Shown piece by piece: positions 5,814 through 13,088 of a stretch of 13,205 bases of DNA. Origin of the DNA: SM1-73 sp964588305 (lineage in GTDB: Bacteria; Zixibacteria; MSB-5A5; SM1-73); the NCBI GenBank assembly GCA_964588305.1, contig CAZPOP010000047.1, forward strand, positions 1-13,205, given 5' to 3'. The notes under the pieces were generated by a model. That model had not been told where the DNA came from, made no database searches, and saw nothing but the letters and a program-made list of their open reading frames with translations. The position numbers and the translations under genes are program-made. Position 1 is the first letter of the stretch. Each line of letters opens with the position of its first letter.

Positions 5814-6305
5814 TTAGTAATTATCCGAGGGATCGGATAAGGCATTCCTTACAGATTTCATCTCCTCAAGGTTCGGTTTGAACAAGACGAAACAAAGCAA
5901 AGTAATAGCAATGAATAATACGAACCTTTCCTTCGTCCCACCCAGAAGAAAATAAACAAACCCGTAAATGGCAGGGGAGAGGCTTAGTGAAAAAAGAATC
6001 AGTGCTGATCTCAAAAGCACTCGCTGCGCTGAAGCGCCTTGGCCCTTAACCTTCGGCATGCTCTGGGCAAACAAAATCCTTTTTTTGAGCAGATAAATGG
6101 CCAAAACCTCTCCCGCGCTCATTGCCAACAGGACCCAGAGCAATACATCCAACCTTTCAATCGATTTTGCGCCTACACCCTCGCTTCTCAGAAAGAGACC
6201 CAGAGAAAGCAAAGCCGCAGGAAAGACGAAATCCAAAACAAGTCCTAAGTACAAGAGCCTGGTGTGAAGTTTATCTAAGTCCAAATTCTGAGCTGTGTGT
6301 TCCAC
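5814..6305 (-). CDS. Small four-helix integral membrane protein, unknown function
   Basis: I do not recognise the family with certainty. About 163 residues, with four hydrophobic segments: LLYLGLVLDFVFPAALLSLGLF, LLWVLLAMSAGEVLAIYLL, ALILFSLSLSPAIYGFVYFLLG and FVLFIAITLLCFVLF. The third carries a Ser-Pro-Ala-Ile-Tyr-Gly turn, and the C-terminus is polar. It acts in the cytoplasmic membrane. I chose GTG 6305 because GGAAGGAT lies 7 nt upstream; the longer frame from ATG 6362 would overlap tadA by 92 nt and lacks a Shine-Dalgarno. With GTG 6305 the overlap with tadA is 35 nt in a different frame, so the two are probably co-translated. tRNA-Ser follows 30 nt after its stop. Confidence 0.7.
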   Translation of the reverse strand: MEHTAQNLDLDKLHTRLLYLGLVLDFVFPAALLSLGLFLRSEGVGAKSIERLDVLLWVLLAMSAGEVLAIYLLKKRILFAQSMPKVKGQGASAQRVLLRSALILFSLSLSPAIYGFVYFLLGGTKERFVLFIAITLLCFVLFKPNLEEMKSVRNALSDPSDNY

Positions 6306-6792
6306 TTTTTTTATCCTTCCGAGATTCCGACGCCCCCTGGCGGATTTTATCGAAAAACACACCCAGGATTTGCGCGCACTCTTTTTCCAATATGTAAGGG
6401 ATCACCTGCACCTGATGATTCAATCTGATGTCCTGGACTATGTTATATAACGAGCCACATGCTCCGGCTTTAGGATCCTTTGCACCGAAGATCAGCCGGT
6501 CAGGTCGTGATAAAACGATAGCTCCGGCGCACATGGCACAGGGCTCGATGGTCACATATATGGAGCACCCGGATAGTCTCCAGGAGTTAAGGAAGTTGCA
6601 GGCCGCACCGATGGCGATTATCTCCGCATGGGCGGTAGGATCTTTCAGGCTCTCGACCTGATTATGGCCTCTGCCGATGATTTTGTCTTCAGAAACCACC
6701 ACCGCTCCGATAGGAACCTCATCTTTCTTCAATGCCAAGTGCGCTTCAGCCAGCGCGTATCTCATCCATTTTTCGTCTTCGCTTTGCATCAT
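6271..6792 (-). CDS. tadA: tRNA-specific adenosine deaminase TadA
   Basis: Deaminates adenosine 34 to inosine in the tRNA-Arg(ACG) wobble position, which is needed to read CGN codons. The 173-residue protein has the cytidine-deaminase fold with both zinc motifs: HAE (His55, catalytic Glu57) and PCAMC (Cys85, Cys88). MRYALAEAHLALKKDEVPIGAVVV and FGAKDPKAGACGS are typical of TadA. ATG 6792 has GAGGAA 8 nt upstream. The last 20 or so residues (SESRKDKKSGTHSSEFGLR) form a polar tail beyond the normal end and come from the overlap with the next gene. A guanine or cytosine deaminase is possible but fits the motifs less well. Confidence 0.93.
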   Translation of the reverse strand: MMQSEDEKWMRYALAEAHLALKKDEVPIGAVVVSEDKIIGRGHNQVESLKDPTAHAEIIAIGAACNFLNSWRLSGCSIYVTIEPCAMCAGAIVLSRPDRLIFGAKDPKAGACGSLYNIVQDIRLNHQVQVIPYILEKECAQILGVFFDKIRQGASESRKDKKSGTHSSEFGLR

Positions 6793-6832
6793 CTTCAGAA
6801 TTCCTCACCATCTTCAGACTACTTTTCAGTGG

Positions 6833-6860
6833 AATATAATAAAAAACAGTCAAGTTCAAA
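6833..6860 (-). promoter_or_regulatory. tadA: Candidate sigma-70-type promoter of tadA
   Basis: On the minus strand a -10-like TATATT (6838-6833) follows a -35-like TTGAAC (6859-6854) with 15-nt spacing, or TTTGAA (6860-6855) with 16-nt spacing. It lies about 40 nt upstream of the tadA start in AT-rich sequence. The -10 is good; the -35 is weak. Confidence 0.4.
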
Positions 6861-6971
6861 GGGTTTTTGGAGACTTCCAATAACCACATCATGTGAGGAT
6901 AAGTGCGTTGGATTTCTCTGGAAAGGTCAAACTCAGAAGGGTCTTACTGGAGAGTCAAGCTTTAGGGCCTG

Positions 6972-7093
6972 TTGAAAAACCAAACTGGAATGCCCATCTG
7001 GGCGGCTTCCGTCAGAGTTTAAGTAATGGCGGTATAGCAACATCTGAATTTAAAAAAATCGCCCATTTGGGCACACTGAAAACACTTTTTCAA
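6972..7093. repeat. MITE-like palindromic element of about 122 bp
   Basis: The ends are TTGAAAAA (6972-6979) and TTTTTCAA (7086-7093), perfect 8-bp inverted repeats. Inside, about 11 bp from each end, the arms carry TGCCCA-TCT-GGGCG (from 6991) and its inverted partner CGCCCA-TTT-GGGCA (to 7073). The central part is AT-rich. A further degenerate GTCCATTTGGCT follows at 7096-7107. There is no reading frame of note inside, so it is a non-coding element, mobilised if at all by an enzyme elsewhere. No clear target-site duplication is visible. Confidence 0.6.
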
Positions 7094-7177
7094 TCGTCCA
7101 TTTGGCTTGACCTGAAGCCTTTTTGAGGACAATCGACTTTTGCTGGGTTCACCTGACGATTCGACTTTGGTCACCGT

Positions 7178-7194
7178 CCTGAGCTTGTCGAAGG
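7178..7194 (+). repeat. CCTGAGCTTG-type short repeat, second copy
   Basis: CCTGAGCTTGTCGAAGG differs by one base from the minus-strand copy at 5678-5662. This motif is, to my knowledge, widespread as an intergenic repeat in many bacterial genomes. The two copies face opposite directions in this window. Confidence 0.55.
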
Positions 7195-7344
7195 AAGGTG
7201 TACACTCCAGTTGGTCCACTTTTCCGAACCGTTGGCCACATTGACCAGGAGTTTCCCCGCCGCTCAACTCTTTGTGTTGGTGAGGGACGCCAATGAAGGC
7301 TAAGGTAGTAGATAGTGGATCGGCTCCTTGTCTAGACTTGCAGA

Positions 7345-8733
7345 TCAACCGGTGAGCTGGTAATCCTTAATTTTATAAAGGAGCGAACGGTAGCTTATCT
7401 CCAAAAGCTGGGCCGCTTTTCTTCTGTTCCAGTTAGTCTTGCCAAGCACCTCGGTGATCAAGGCCTTCTCCTGATGGGCCACCGCATCTCCCACCTTCTT
7501 CTTAAGCGAATAGTCCTTTGCTTGAGTGGGGGGGGTTGGCTTTGTAGAATAAGATCCGGTCTGAACCGCAGGCGCCTTCATAGTGTCATAGATTATCCCT
7601 TCGTCTTCCCGAACCACGACCTGCTTGACCAGATTTTCCAGTTGCCTTACATTGCCGGGCCAATCATGTTCCTGCAGATGGACTATGGTCTCGGAGGAGA
7701 AAGGACGATATTTCTTATCGTATTGGGCGTTATATTTTTGGAAGAAATGTTCGATCAAGAGCGGAATGTCTTCACTTCTTTCTCTCAAAGGAGGCAGGTT
7801 TATGGTGACCTCATTGAGCCTGTAGAACAGATCCTCCCTTATGGTCTGATCCTTCAAAGCTTGATTCAAATCCCGGTTGGTGGCACAGACGATTCTGGTG
7901 TCGACCTTGATGGTTCTTATTCCCCCCACCCGCATGAACTCGTATTGTTCCAAAACCTGAAGCATTTTTGACTGAAGCTCCAGAGGCATATCCGCGATCT
8001 CGTCCAAGAAGATGGTTCCTTTATTGGCGGTCTCGAATCTTCCCGGCTTGGTTTTATGAGCCCCGGTGAAAGCTCCCTTCTCATAGCCGAAAAGCTCCGC
8101 CTCCAATAGATCGCGAGGAATTGCCGCACAATTTACCTTTACGAAGGGCTCGGTTTTTCGGCTGGAGAGACGGTGCAACAGTCGGGCTACGATCTCCTTG
8201 CCGGTGCCCGATTCACCCCGGATCAAAACGGTCAGCTCACTGGGCGCCACTTGTTCTATGACCGTTTTGATCTGAAGCATCTGGGGACTATCACCTACCA
8301 GGGTTTCATATTGTGACTTAGCTTTCAACTCCTTTTTGAGATAGTCCAATTCCTTCTTAAGGTTGCTCTTCTCCAAAACACTCTGAATGTGGAGCTCCAC
8401 CTCTTTAACGTCGAAAGGCTTATTGATGAACTCGGATGCACCCCTTTTTATCGACTCCACCACGTTCTTGGTCTCTCCGTGCCCGGAGAGCATGATCACC
8501 TCAGTAAGCTGATCCATGGATTTTATCTTGTCCAGAACCTCCAAACCTTCCATGCCGGGCATCTTTATATCCAAAAGAACCAAGCAGGGTTTGGTCTTGG
8601 GGATCATCTGCAGACCTTCCAGTCCGTCTTTTGCGTAAACGATCTCATAGCTCTTTCCCAAACCCTCGGTCAGAAGCCAGGAGACCTTGGGGTCGTCATC
8701 GATTACCAGTATTTTTGGTTTGTCTCTGTCCAT
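7345..8733 (-). CDS. NtrC-family sigma-54-dependent response regulator
   Basis: A transcription activator that, when phosphorylated, remodels sigma-54 RNA polymerase at -24/-12 promoters. In 462 residues: the receiver domain has acidic residues at 12-14, phospho-acceptor Asp55 (LLDIKMPG), Ser83 and Lys105. A coiled-coil linker (about 120-140) follows. The AAA+ domain has Walker A GESGTGKE (173-180), the sigma-54 contact loop GAFTGA (220-225), Walker B IFLDE (241-245) and the arginine-rich DLFYRLNEVTINLPPLRER (301-319). A flexible Pro/Thr linker (about 388-405) leads to a Fis-type HTH (about 425-456, KAAQLLEISYRSLLYKI). I chose ATG 8733 with AAGGG 8 nt upstream, since upstream TTG and GTG starts are badly spaced. 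It is last in a three-gene cluster with two histidine kinases, its likely partners. Its target genes are not in view; I found no -24/-12 site in this window. Confidence 0.95.
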   Translation of the reverse strand: MDRDKPKILVIDDDPKVSWLLTEGLGKSYEIVYAKDGLEGLQMIPKTKPCLVLLDIKMPGMEGLEVLDKIKSMDQLTEVIMLSGHGETKNVVESIKRGASEFINKPFDVKEVELHIQSVLEKSNLKKELDYLKKELKAKSQYETLVGDSPQMLQIKTVIEQVAPSELTVLIRGESGTGKEIVARLLHRLSSRKTEPFVKVNCAAIPRDLLEAELFGYEKGAFTGAHKTKPGRFETANKGTIFLDEIADMPLELQSKMLQVLEQYEFMRVGGIRTIKVDTRIVCATNRDLNQALKDQTIREDLFYRLNEVTINLPPLRERSEDIPLLIEHFFQKYNAQYDKKYRPFSSETIVHLQEHDWPGNVRQLENLVKQVVVREDEGIIYDTMKAPAVQTGSYSTKPTPPTQAKDYSLKKKVGDAVAHQEKALITEVLGKTNWNRRKAAQLLEISYRSLLYKIKDYQLTG

Positions 8734-8886
8734 GTTTCTCACCCTTTTGCGCAAACTCCTGCACCTTTAGGTTAGCCTTTGCCACCTTCAGATCGGCCTA
8801 TGAACGGCATTGGTTAAAGATCAATTGAGACTGACTGCTTTAAATAAGTATCGGCAAAAGTCGCAGACAGAACAGTCGGTCACCCG

Positions 8887-8916
8887 GTTAAGAGTCTGAA
8901 GTATGGAGTTAAGAGT
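8887..8916. promoter_or_regulatory. Direct repeat GTTAAGAGT x2 with 21-bp period
   Basis: GTTAAGAGT occurs at 8887-8895 and 8908-8916, start to start 21 bp, which is two helical turns, so a dimer could bind both on one DNA face. It is in the 207-bp gap between the receiver-kinase stop and the response regulator start. No clear -10/-35 pair or terminator could be assigned in that gap. Function is a guess. Confidence 0.35.
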
Positions 8917-8940
8917 TTTTTCGAACATAGAGACTTTGAA

Positions 8941-11037
8941 CTATAAACCGTTTTTCTCTGCCGACAGATTCACAAGAAAAGAGGTTCCCTTGCCGGGTTT
9001 GCTTTTCACTGAGACGAAGCCCCCGTGAGCTTTGACTATCCTTTCCACCACAGCTAAGCCTAAACCGGTGCCTTCTTTTTTGGTGGTGAAATAACGATCG
9101 AAAATCCGGCCTAAATTCTCCTCACCGATCCCACACCCGGTGTCAGCTATGCCTATCTGCACGAACTGACTCTTCTTTTTCGGCTCCCGGTGGGATTTTA
9201 AGCTCACTCGCAACTCACCTCCTTCAGACATGGCTTCAACTGAATTTAAGATTATATTTAAGAGAACCTCCATTATCTCATTTTCGTTGACGAAAATCGG
9301 CCGGACCTCTTGGTAGTCCCTCTTCAAATTGATTTTCCTTGCATCAAGGTCCCGTTTCACCAGGTTTAATGCACGATCCAGGGTGAGCCTTATGTCCTTT
9401 TTCTCCAGCTCGTATTTGTTGGGATTGGAAAAGTTGACTATCTCCTTGGCCAATTCGTTCAGGCGGTAGATTTCTTGTTCTACGGTATCAAAAAACTCCT
9501 CCTTGGCTTCTGCGTCGGACCATTTCTCTCTCAGGAGATGTAAAGTTCCCTTGATGTTGGTCAATGGCTTTTTCAAGTCGTGTGTGATCTCCGACACCAT
9601 GTTTCCCATAGTCAAAAGACGCGTGGCGTTGAGCATGCTTCTCTGTCTTTCATACAAAGAGGCGGCCTGAGAGGAGATGATGGAAATCAGGGCCTTCTGG
9701 TCTTGGGAAATGGTTAGGTGTCTTCGGCTTCCCACCGAAAGCACGCCATGCAGCGTCCCCTCGGCAATTATGGGGAACGAAGTCGCCGAATCCAGATAGG
9801 GGGACAGATCAGAGTCCGGTTTCAACCTCTCCTTGATTCTGGCGTTGAGTTTGTCCGAATCCAAAATCTGGCGTTTCTCCAAGGGAATTTGGAGATCTCT
9901 TTTTTCCTGTTCCAATCCCTGGCAGAAAGTAAGATTCAATTGGTTTTCCTTTTCACTCCATTCGAACCACAGAGCGAAGTCCACCCCGGCAATTTCCTTT
10001 ACCCGCTCGAAGATGAAATCTAAAATCTTCTCGAAGCTCTCCAGGGTAGAGAGCGTGCTGGCGATCTCATATAGAATCGAAAGCTCACCGATCTTCTTTT
10101 TGCTCTGCTCAAAATGATGAGCATCGTCTATGGCGATAGCAGCCTGGGAGGCAAAAGTGGTTAAAAGCCGCAGGTCGTCCTGGCTGAATGGCGCGCCGGT
10201 GATTTTATCACTTAGATTTATCACCCCCAGAATCTTTTCTTTGATTTTCAAAGGCACACACAAAAGAGATTTGGTGGCATAATGTTTTTTGCTCAGCCGC
10301 TTAAACTTTTTATCCTTTTCGATGTCCTCAATGATCAGAGGGGCTCCCTTTTGTGCCACGTGGCCGGCGATGCTTTTTCCCAGTTCCAGTTTCGTATGTT
10401 CGACTATGTCTTGATCCAACCCGATGGAGGACTTGATGGTCAGTATATTTTCAGATATTTGAATGAGCATGATGGAGCCTGCTTTTGCGCCTATCACTTC
10501 GGTAGCTAAAGAGACTATTTTATTGAGAAGGACGTCCAAGTTTTCCGTGGAACTCAGCGATTTGCCGGCCTGATAGAGAGCGTCCAGTTCGGCCACCTTT
10601 CTCTTCAGTTCGAGATTCTTGTCCTTCAGCTCAGCCAAAAGTCTGCTTCGCGCTTGATCCGACCTTCTCTTTTCCAGTCCTCTTTTGACCGCCAGTTTCA
10701 AATCGGGGAAGTCGATGGGCTTCATCAGATAGTCGTACGCCCCCTGGTTGATGGCATGCACGGCCGAATCGAGGGAGGCAAAGGCGGTCATCAATATTAC
10801 CGGAGCATCCTGATCCTTGGTGTGGGCAGCTTTGAGAATGTCCAGCCCGTCGAATCTGGGCATCCTTATGTCGGTGATCACCAAGTCGAAATCATCCCGG
10901 TTGATCTTCTCAATTGCCTTCTCTCCTTCGTGGGCCGTGGCCACCTCATATCCCACCGCGGAGAGGAGAGTTTTCAGACTTTCGCACATCCTCACCTCAT
11001 CATCTACCACCAAGATTTTGCCGTACTCTTTATCCAT
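8941..11037 (-). CDS. Cytosolic histidine kinase with N-terminal receiver (REC-GAF-GAF-HisKA-HATPase)
   Basis: A 698-residue soluble sensor kinase whose receiver sits in front. The receiver has ILVVDDE, phospho-acceptor Asp56 (VITDIRMP) and Lys106 (MKPID). A coiled coil at about 128-155 follows. The first GAF domain spans about 160-306 (AGSIMLI, SLLCVPLKIKEKILGVINLSDK, LTTFASQAAIAIDDA) and the second, more diverged, about 326-466. HisKA has the H-box EITHDLKKPLT with His486. The ATPase has N-box Asn598 (ILNSVEAM), DTGCGIG (632-638), FDRYFTTKKEG and GTGLGL (656-661). No membrane segment is present. I chose ATG 11037 because MDKEYGKILVVDDE mirrors the partner regulator's MDRDKPKILVIDDD; an in-frame ATG at 11079 (712 residues) sits inside a palindrome. 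The receiver probably takes a phosphate from, or tunes, the neighbouring kinase; that is inference. Confidence 0.93.
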   Translation of the reverse strand: MDKEYGKILVVDDEVRMCESLKTLLSAVGYEVATAHEGEKAIEKINRDDFDLVITDIRMPRFDGLDILKAAHTKDQDAPVILMTAFASLDSAVHAINQGAYDYLMKPIDFPDLKLAVKRGLEKRRSDQARSRLLAELKDKNLELKRKVAELDALYQAGKSLSSTENLDVLLNKIVSLATEVIGAKAGSIMLIQISENILTIKSSIGLDQDIVEHTKLELGKSIAGHVAQKGAPLIIEDIEKDKKFKRLSKKHYATKSLLCVPLKIKEKILGVINLSDKITGAPFSQDDLRLLTTFASQAAIAIDDAHHFEQSKKKIGELSILYEIASTLSTLESFEKILDFIFERVKEIAGVDFALWFEWSEKENQLNLTFCQGLEQEKRDLQIPLEKRQILDSDKLNARIKERLKPDSDLSPYLDSATSFPIIAEGTLHGVLSVGSRRHLTISQDQKALISIISSQAASLYERQRSMLNATRLLTMGNMVSEITHDLKKPLTNIKGTLHLLREKWSDAEAKEEFFDTVEQEIYRLNELAKEIVNFSNPNKYELEKKDIRLTLDRALNLVKRDLDARKINLKRDYQEVRPIFVNENEIMEVLLNIILNSVEAMSEGGELRVSLKSHREPKKKSQFVQIGIADTGCGIGEENLGRIFDRYFTTKKEGTGLGLAVVERIVKAHGGFVSVKSKPGKGTSFLVNLSAEKNGL

Positions 11038-11072
11038 TGCACCTGTTTCCTTGTTAGCGCCCTGGGAGTTCC

Positions 11073-11085
11073 GAGTCATTGACTC
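11073..11085. repeat. 13-bp inverted repeat upstream of the receiver-kinase gene
   Basis: GAGTCA (11073-11078) and TGACTC (11080-11085) flank a single T. The alternative start codon of the kinase (11079) falls at its centre. It lies in a GC-rich spacer between the two kinase genes and could be an operator or an RNA stem. Confidence 0.4.
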
Positions 11086-11205
11086 AGGCTCCGACGATGG
11101 CCATAGGATTTCTCCGGCCTACCCATCTGCGGTTGTTCTTCTTGAGCAAAGCGAGGTCCGGCATTCCGGGCTGAATTGGACTATCTCCGCCGAAGGGCGC
11201 TGCGG

Positions 11206-12717
11206 TCAAGGGGAAAAAGCGGGCAGCGTGATCAAAAAACTTATCCCCTTCTCTTTTCCCTTTGCCACGATGGTTCCCCCGTGTCTCTGGATTATTCCAT
11301 AACAGATCCATAAGCCCAAGCCAGTCCCTTTCCCCTCCTCCTTTGTGGTAAAAAACGGTTCAAAAACCCTGGAGATATTCTCTTCGGGAATCCCGCAGCC
11401 GGTATCCGAAAACTCAATCTCCAGAGTGTCATCGATCTTCCGGCCAGAGATGGTGATCTCTCCTTTTTGGGGCATGAAGTCTTTCGAGTTCATCAACAGG
11501 TTCAAGAATACCTGTTTGATCTGGTCATCAAAACCCTTCACCTTGGGAAGATCTTCGGGAAGGTTTACCTTTATGGTAATATTCTCTTTTGAGAACTGTT
11601 TCTCCACCAAGGAGACCGTCCGACTTATGATGTCGGCTATGTCAAGATCGCAGATGTTTTCGCTTTCAGGTCGGCAGAGATCTAATAGCTTTTTCACTAT
11701 GCGGGCGATCCGATCCACCTCCCCCGCGACCGCGCTTAGGTTTGACCGGTTTGGATCTTCCTCTTTCATGGAGTCAGAGAGGATCAAAATGTAATTCTTG
11801 ATGATCCCCAACGGATTGTTGATCTCATGAGCGATGGAAGCAGACAGCTGTCCCAAAGCGGATAATCTTTCGGACTGGATCAGCTGCCTCTGTGCTCTCC
11901 TCAATTCCACGTTCATGCTTTTTTGGTTTTCGTAGAGAATGGCGTTCTCCACTGCGCTGGTGAACTGTCCTGTCAGAACCGAAAGAAACTCTAAGTCGCT
12001 GTCGGTAAAAGGAAGATCTGAGGTCTTCTCGGTCAGGCTCAAGATTCCCCTGATCTGATTTTTGCTGATCAAAGGGATGCACAGCTCACACTCCAAGGCT
12101 TCCAAGACTCTGATCTCCTTCCCTTGGTCTGCTCGCTCATACCGGTGCCCCCGTATGGGAGATCGTCCGGGCTGGTCCGCACCGATGGACAAGCGTGCGC
12201 CTGGGTCACCCAGGGGTGAAGCTGCGAAACCGGAAGAACCCTTCCTTATATGTGCTCGGATTTCATCCAAAAGCAGAGGCTCGTTTTGGGACAAAAGCAC
12301 CTTTGACAGGTTGCTGTCCTGCCTGAGTTTGAGCTGGTTTAGATTCCAATGCCTTTCTACGTCGATCCCCCTTATCTTGAACATGGAAAGTTCTTTCTGG
12401 ATAGGGTCTTTTTGAATCAATATTGCCGCACCCCTTATCCCCAGCTGTTCTATGGTGGCCAGCAGCATTTGTTCCAATAGCTCATTGGGATCCAGTGTGG
12501 AATTGAGCTTTCGAGAGATCTCGAAGATGGTGTAAAGATCGAAGATCTTCCGCTTCAGCCTCCGGTTTGACTGGGCCAGTTCGTTGATCTTATTCTCGAA
12601 GGCGCCCTTCAGGAGATTCACCGACTCCAAAATTCTTTTTTCCTTTTGCTCCGACGGGGAGGAGTCCGTTTGGAAGTCCAGAGCGTCTTGATTGCCGAAA
12701 TGCTCTCTAAGACTCAT
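11206..12717 (-). CDS. Cytosolic GAF-domain sensor histidine kinase with an in-frame insertion
   Basis: A 503-residue kinase, first gene of the two-component cluster. An N-terminal coiled coil (about 25-60) leads into a GAF domain (about 70-262: FEISRKLNSTLDPNELL, ELCIPLISKNQIRGILSLTEK, SAVENAILYENQ). HisKA has the H-box SIAHEINNPLG with His297. The ATPase has N-box Asn410 (NLLMNSKDFM), DTGCGIP (438-444), FEPFFTTK and GTGLGL (464-469). All catalytic motifs are intact. No membrane segment or signal peptide is present. Residues about 158-200 are a Gly/Arg/Pro-rich insertion between GAF strands, where relatives have a short loop. ATG 12717 is the first start after an in-frame stop; only a weak AAGG about 13 nt upstream is seen. 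It probably phosphorylates the response regulator at 7345-8733, directly or through the receiver-kinase. The signal is unknown. Confidence 0.93.
   Translation of the reverse strand: MSLREHFGNQDALDFQTDSSPSEQKEKRILESVNLLKGAFENKINELAQSNRRLKRKIFDLYTIFEISRKLNSTLDPNELLEQMLLATIEQLGIRGAAILIQKDPIQKELSMFKIRGIDVERHWNLNQLKLRQDSNLSKVLLSQNEPLLLDEIRAHIRKGSSGFAASPLGDPGARLSIGADQPGRSPIRGHRYERADQGKEIRVLEALECELCIPLISKNQIRGILSLTEKTSDLPFTDSDLEFLSVLTGQFTSAVENAILYENQKSMNVELRRAQRQLIQSERLSALGQLSASIAHEINNPLGIIKNYILILSDSMKEEDPNRSNLSAVAGEVDRIARIVKKLLDLCRPESENICDLDIADIISRTVSLVEKQFSKENITIKVNLPEDLPKVKGFDDQIKQVFLNLLMNSKDFMPQKGEITISGRKIDDTLEIEFSDTGCGIPEENISRVFEPFFTTKEEGKGTGLGLWICYGIIQRHGGTIVAKGKEKGISFLITLPAFSP
12118..12246. 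repeat. GC-rich palindromic element inserted in frame in the kinase GAF domain
   Basis: About 129 bp (43 codons) with three or more stems: GGAAG/CTTCC at 12232-12245, CCTGGG/CCCAGG at 12200-12214, CGGTGC (12143-12148) with GCACCG (12179-12184), and CATAC/GTATG at 12138-12157 as an alternative. I counted 79 G/C in 12121-12240 (66%) against 29/60 and 27/60 in the adjoining lines. Near-identical purine strings, AAGGAAGGG and AAGGGAAGG on the minus strand, lie at the two ends. The length is a multiple of three and contains no stop in the kinase frame. Confidence 0.5.
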
Positions 12718-13088
12718 AGGATCATGTCTGCCTTGTATACTTCAAGCCCCCAGGGAGGTATTTTCTCCGTTGAGACCGTCAGATTTGGATTCGTCCCCAA
12801 GAACGCTGAGAAAGGTGATACAAGAGATGTCAACCTTCTCTTGCCATTCTTCAAATCGGCAGAAATAGGAAGGTGATTAACTTAAAACTGCAAACTTTTG
12901 CAGGGTCTCCGCTTTTGAAGGAAGGCCATTCAAAAAAAAGGAGCCCCGCTTTCAGCAGGGCTCCCTCTTTCGGTCGCAGGAATTGTGTTCTGATCTCTGG
13001 GCAGGCGAAGCTATCGGCTCAGGTTCATCCTCAAGAGGCTCTTACAACTCAGACAATCAGAACATTCAGAAATCAATCTATGTCAAGC
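12718..13088. other. Gene-free region upstream of the kinase cluster
   Basis: 371 bp with no convincing gene. It should hold the promoter of the kinase cluster: a minus-strand TTGACA lies near 12835-12830, but no acceptable -10 box sits at the right distance, so I do not call a promoter. GTATAC flanked by CTTG/CAAG lies near 12732-12747. A strong minus-strand terminator occupies 12932-12964. The plus-strand frame at 12646-12876 is antisense and has no support. Confidence 0.5.
12932..12964 (-). terminator. Rho-independent terminator (minus strand)
   Basis: Read on the minus strand, GGAGCCC (12964-12958) pairs with GGGCTCC (12946-12940). An A-C mismatch and a further 3-bp stem continue inward to a 3-nt loop. 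Eight Ts (complement of 12939-12932) follow directly. It ends the transcript coming from beyond the right edge (the frame at 13089-13205), about 125 nt after that stop, and insulates the kinase cluster. Confidence 0.85.

Larger units (their letters stand above)
6793..7344. other. Repeat-rich gene-free gap between the response regulator and tadA
   Basis: 552 bp without a believable gene. It holds the tadA promoter candidate, a palindromic element (6972-7093) and a copy of the CCTGAGCTTG repeat (7178-7194). The minus-strand frame at 7019-7348 reads straight through these repeats and lacks a ribosome binding site, so I reject it as a gene. No intrinsic terminator for the response regulator could be found here. 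Confidence 0.5.

Noticed and set aside
7019..7348. 109-codon minus-strand frame downstream of the response regulator
   Set aside because: It reads through the palindromic element and the CCTGAGCTTG repeat, so it is translated repeat rather than a gene.
7474..7971. 165-codon plus-strand frame opposite the response regulator
   Set aside because: It lies antisense to the AAA+ and HTH coding region and encodes no recognisable domain.
11084..11164. 26-codon minus-strand frame in the spacer between the two kinases
   Set aside because: It lacks a Shine-Dalgarno before its ATG, and the spacer is GC-rich and stem-forming, which by itself leaves frames open.
12118..12246. Possible frameshift or assembly error in the first kinase
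   Set aside because: The kinase frame is open through the insertion and GAF strands resume correctly on both sides, so an in-frame insertion explains it better.
12825..12840. TTGACA on the minus strand as promoter of the kinase cluster
   Set aside because: No acceptable -10 hexamer lies 15-19 nt downstream.
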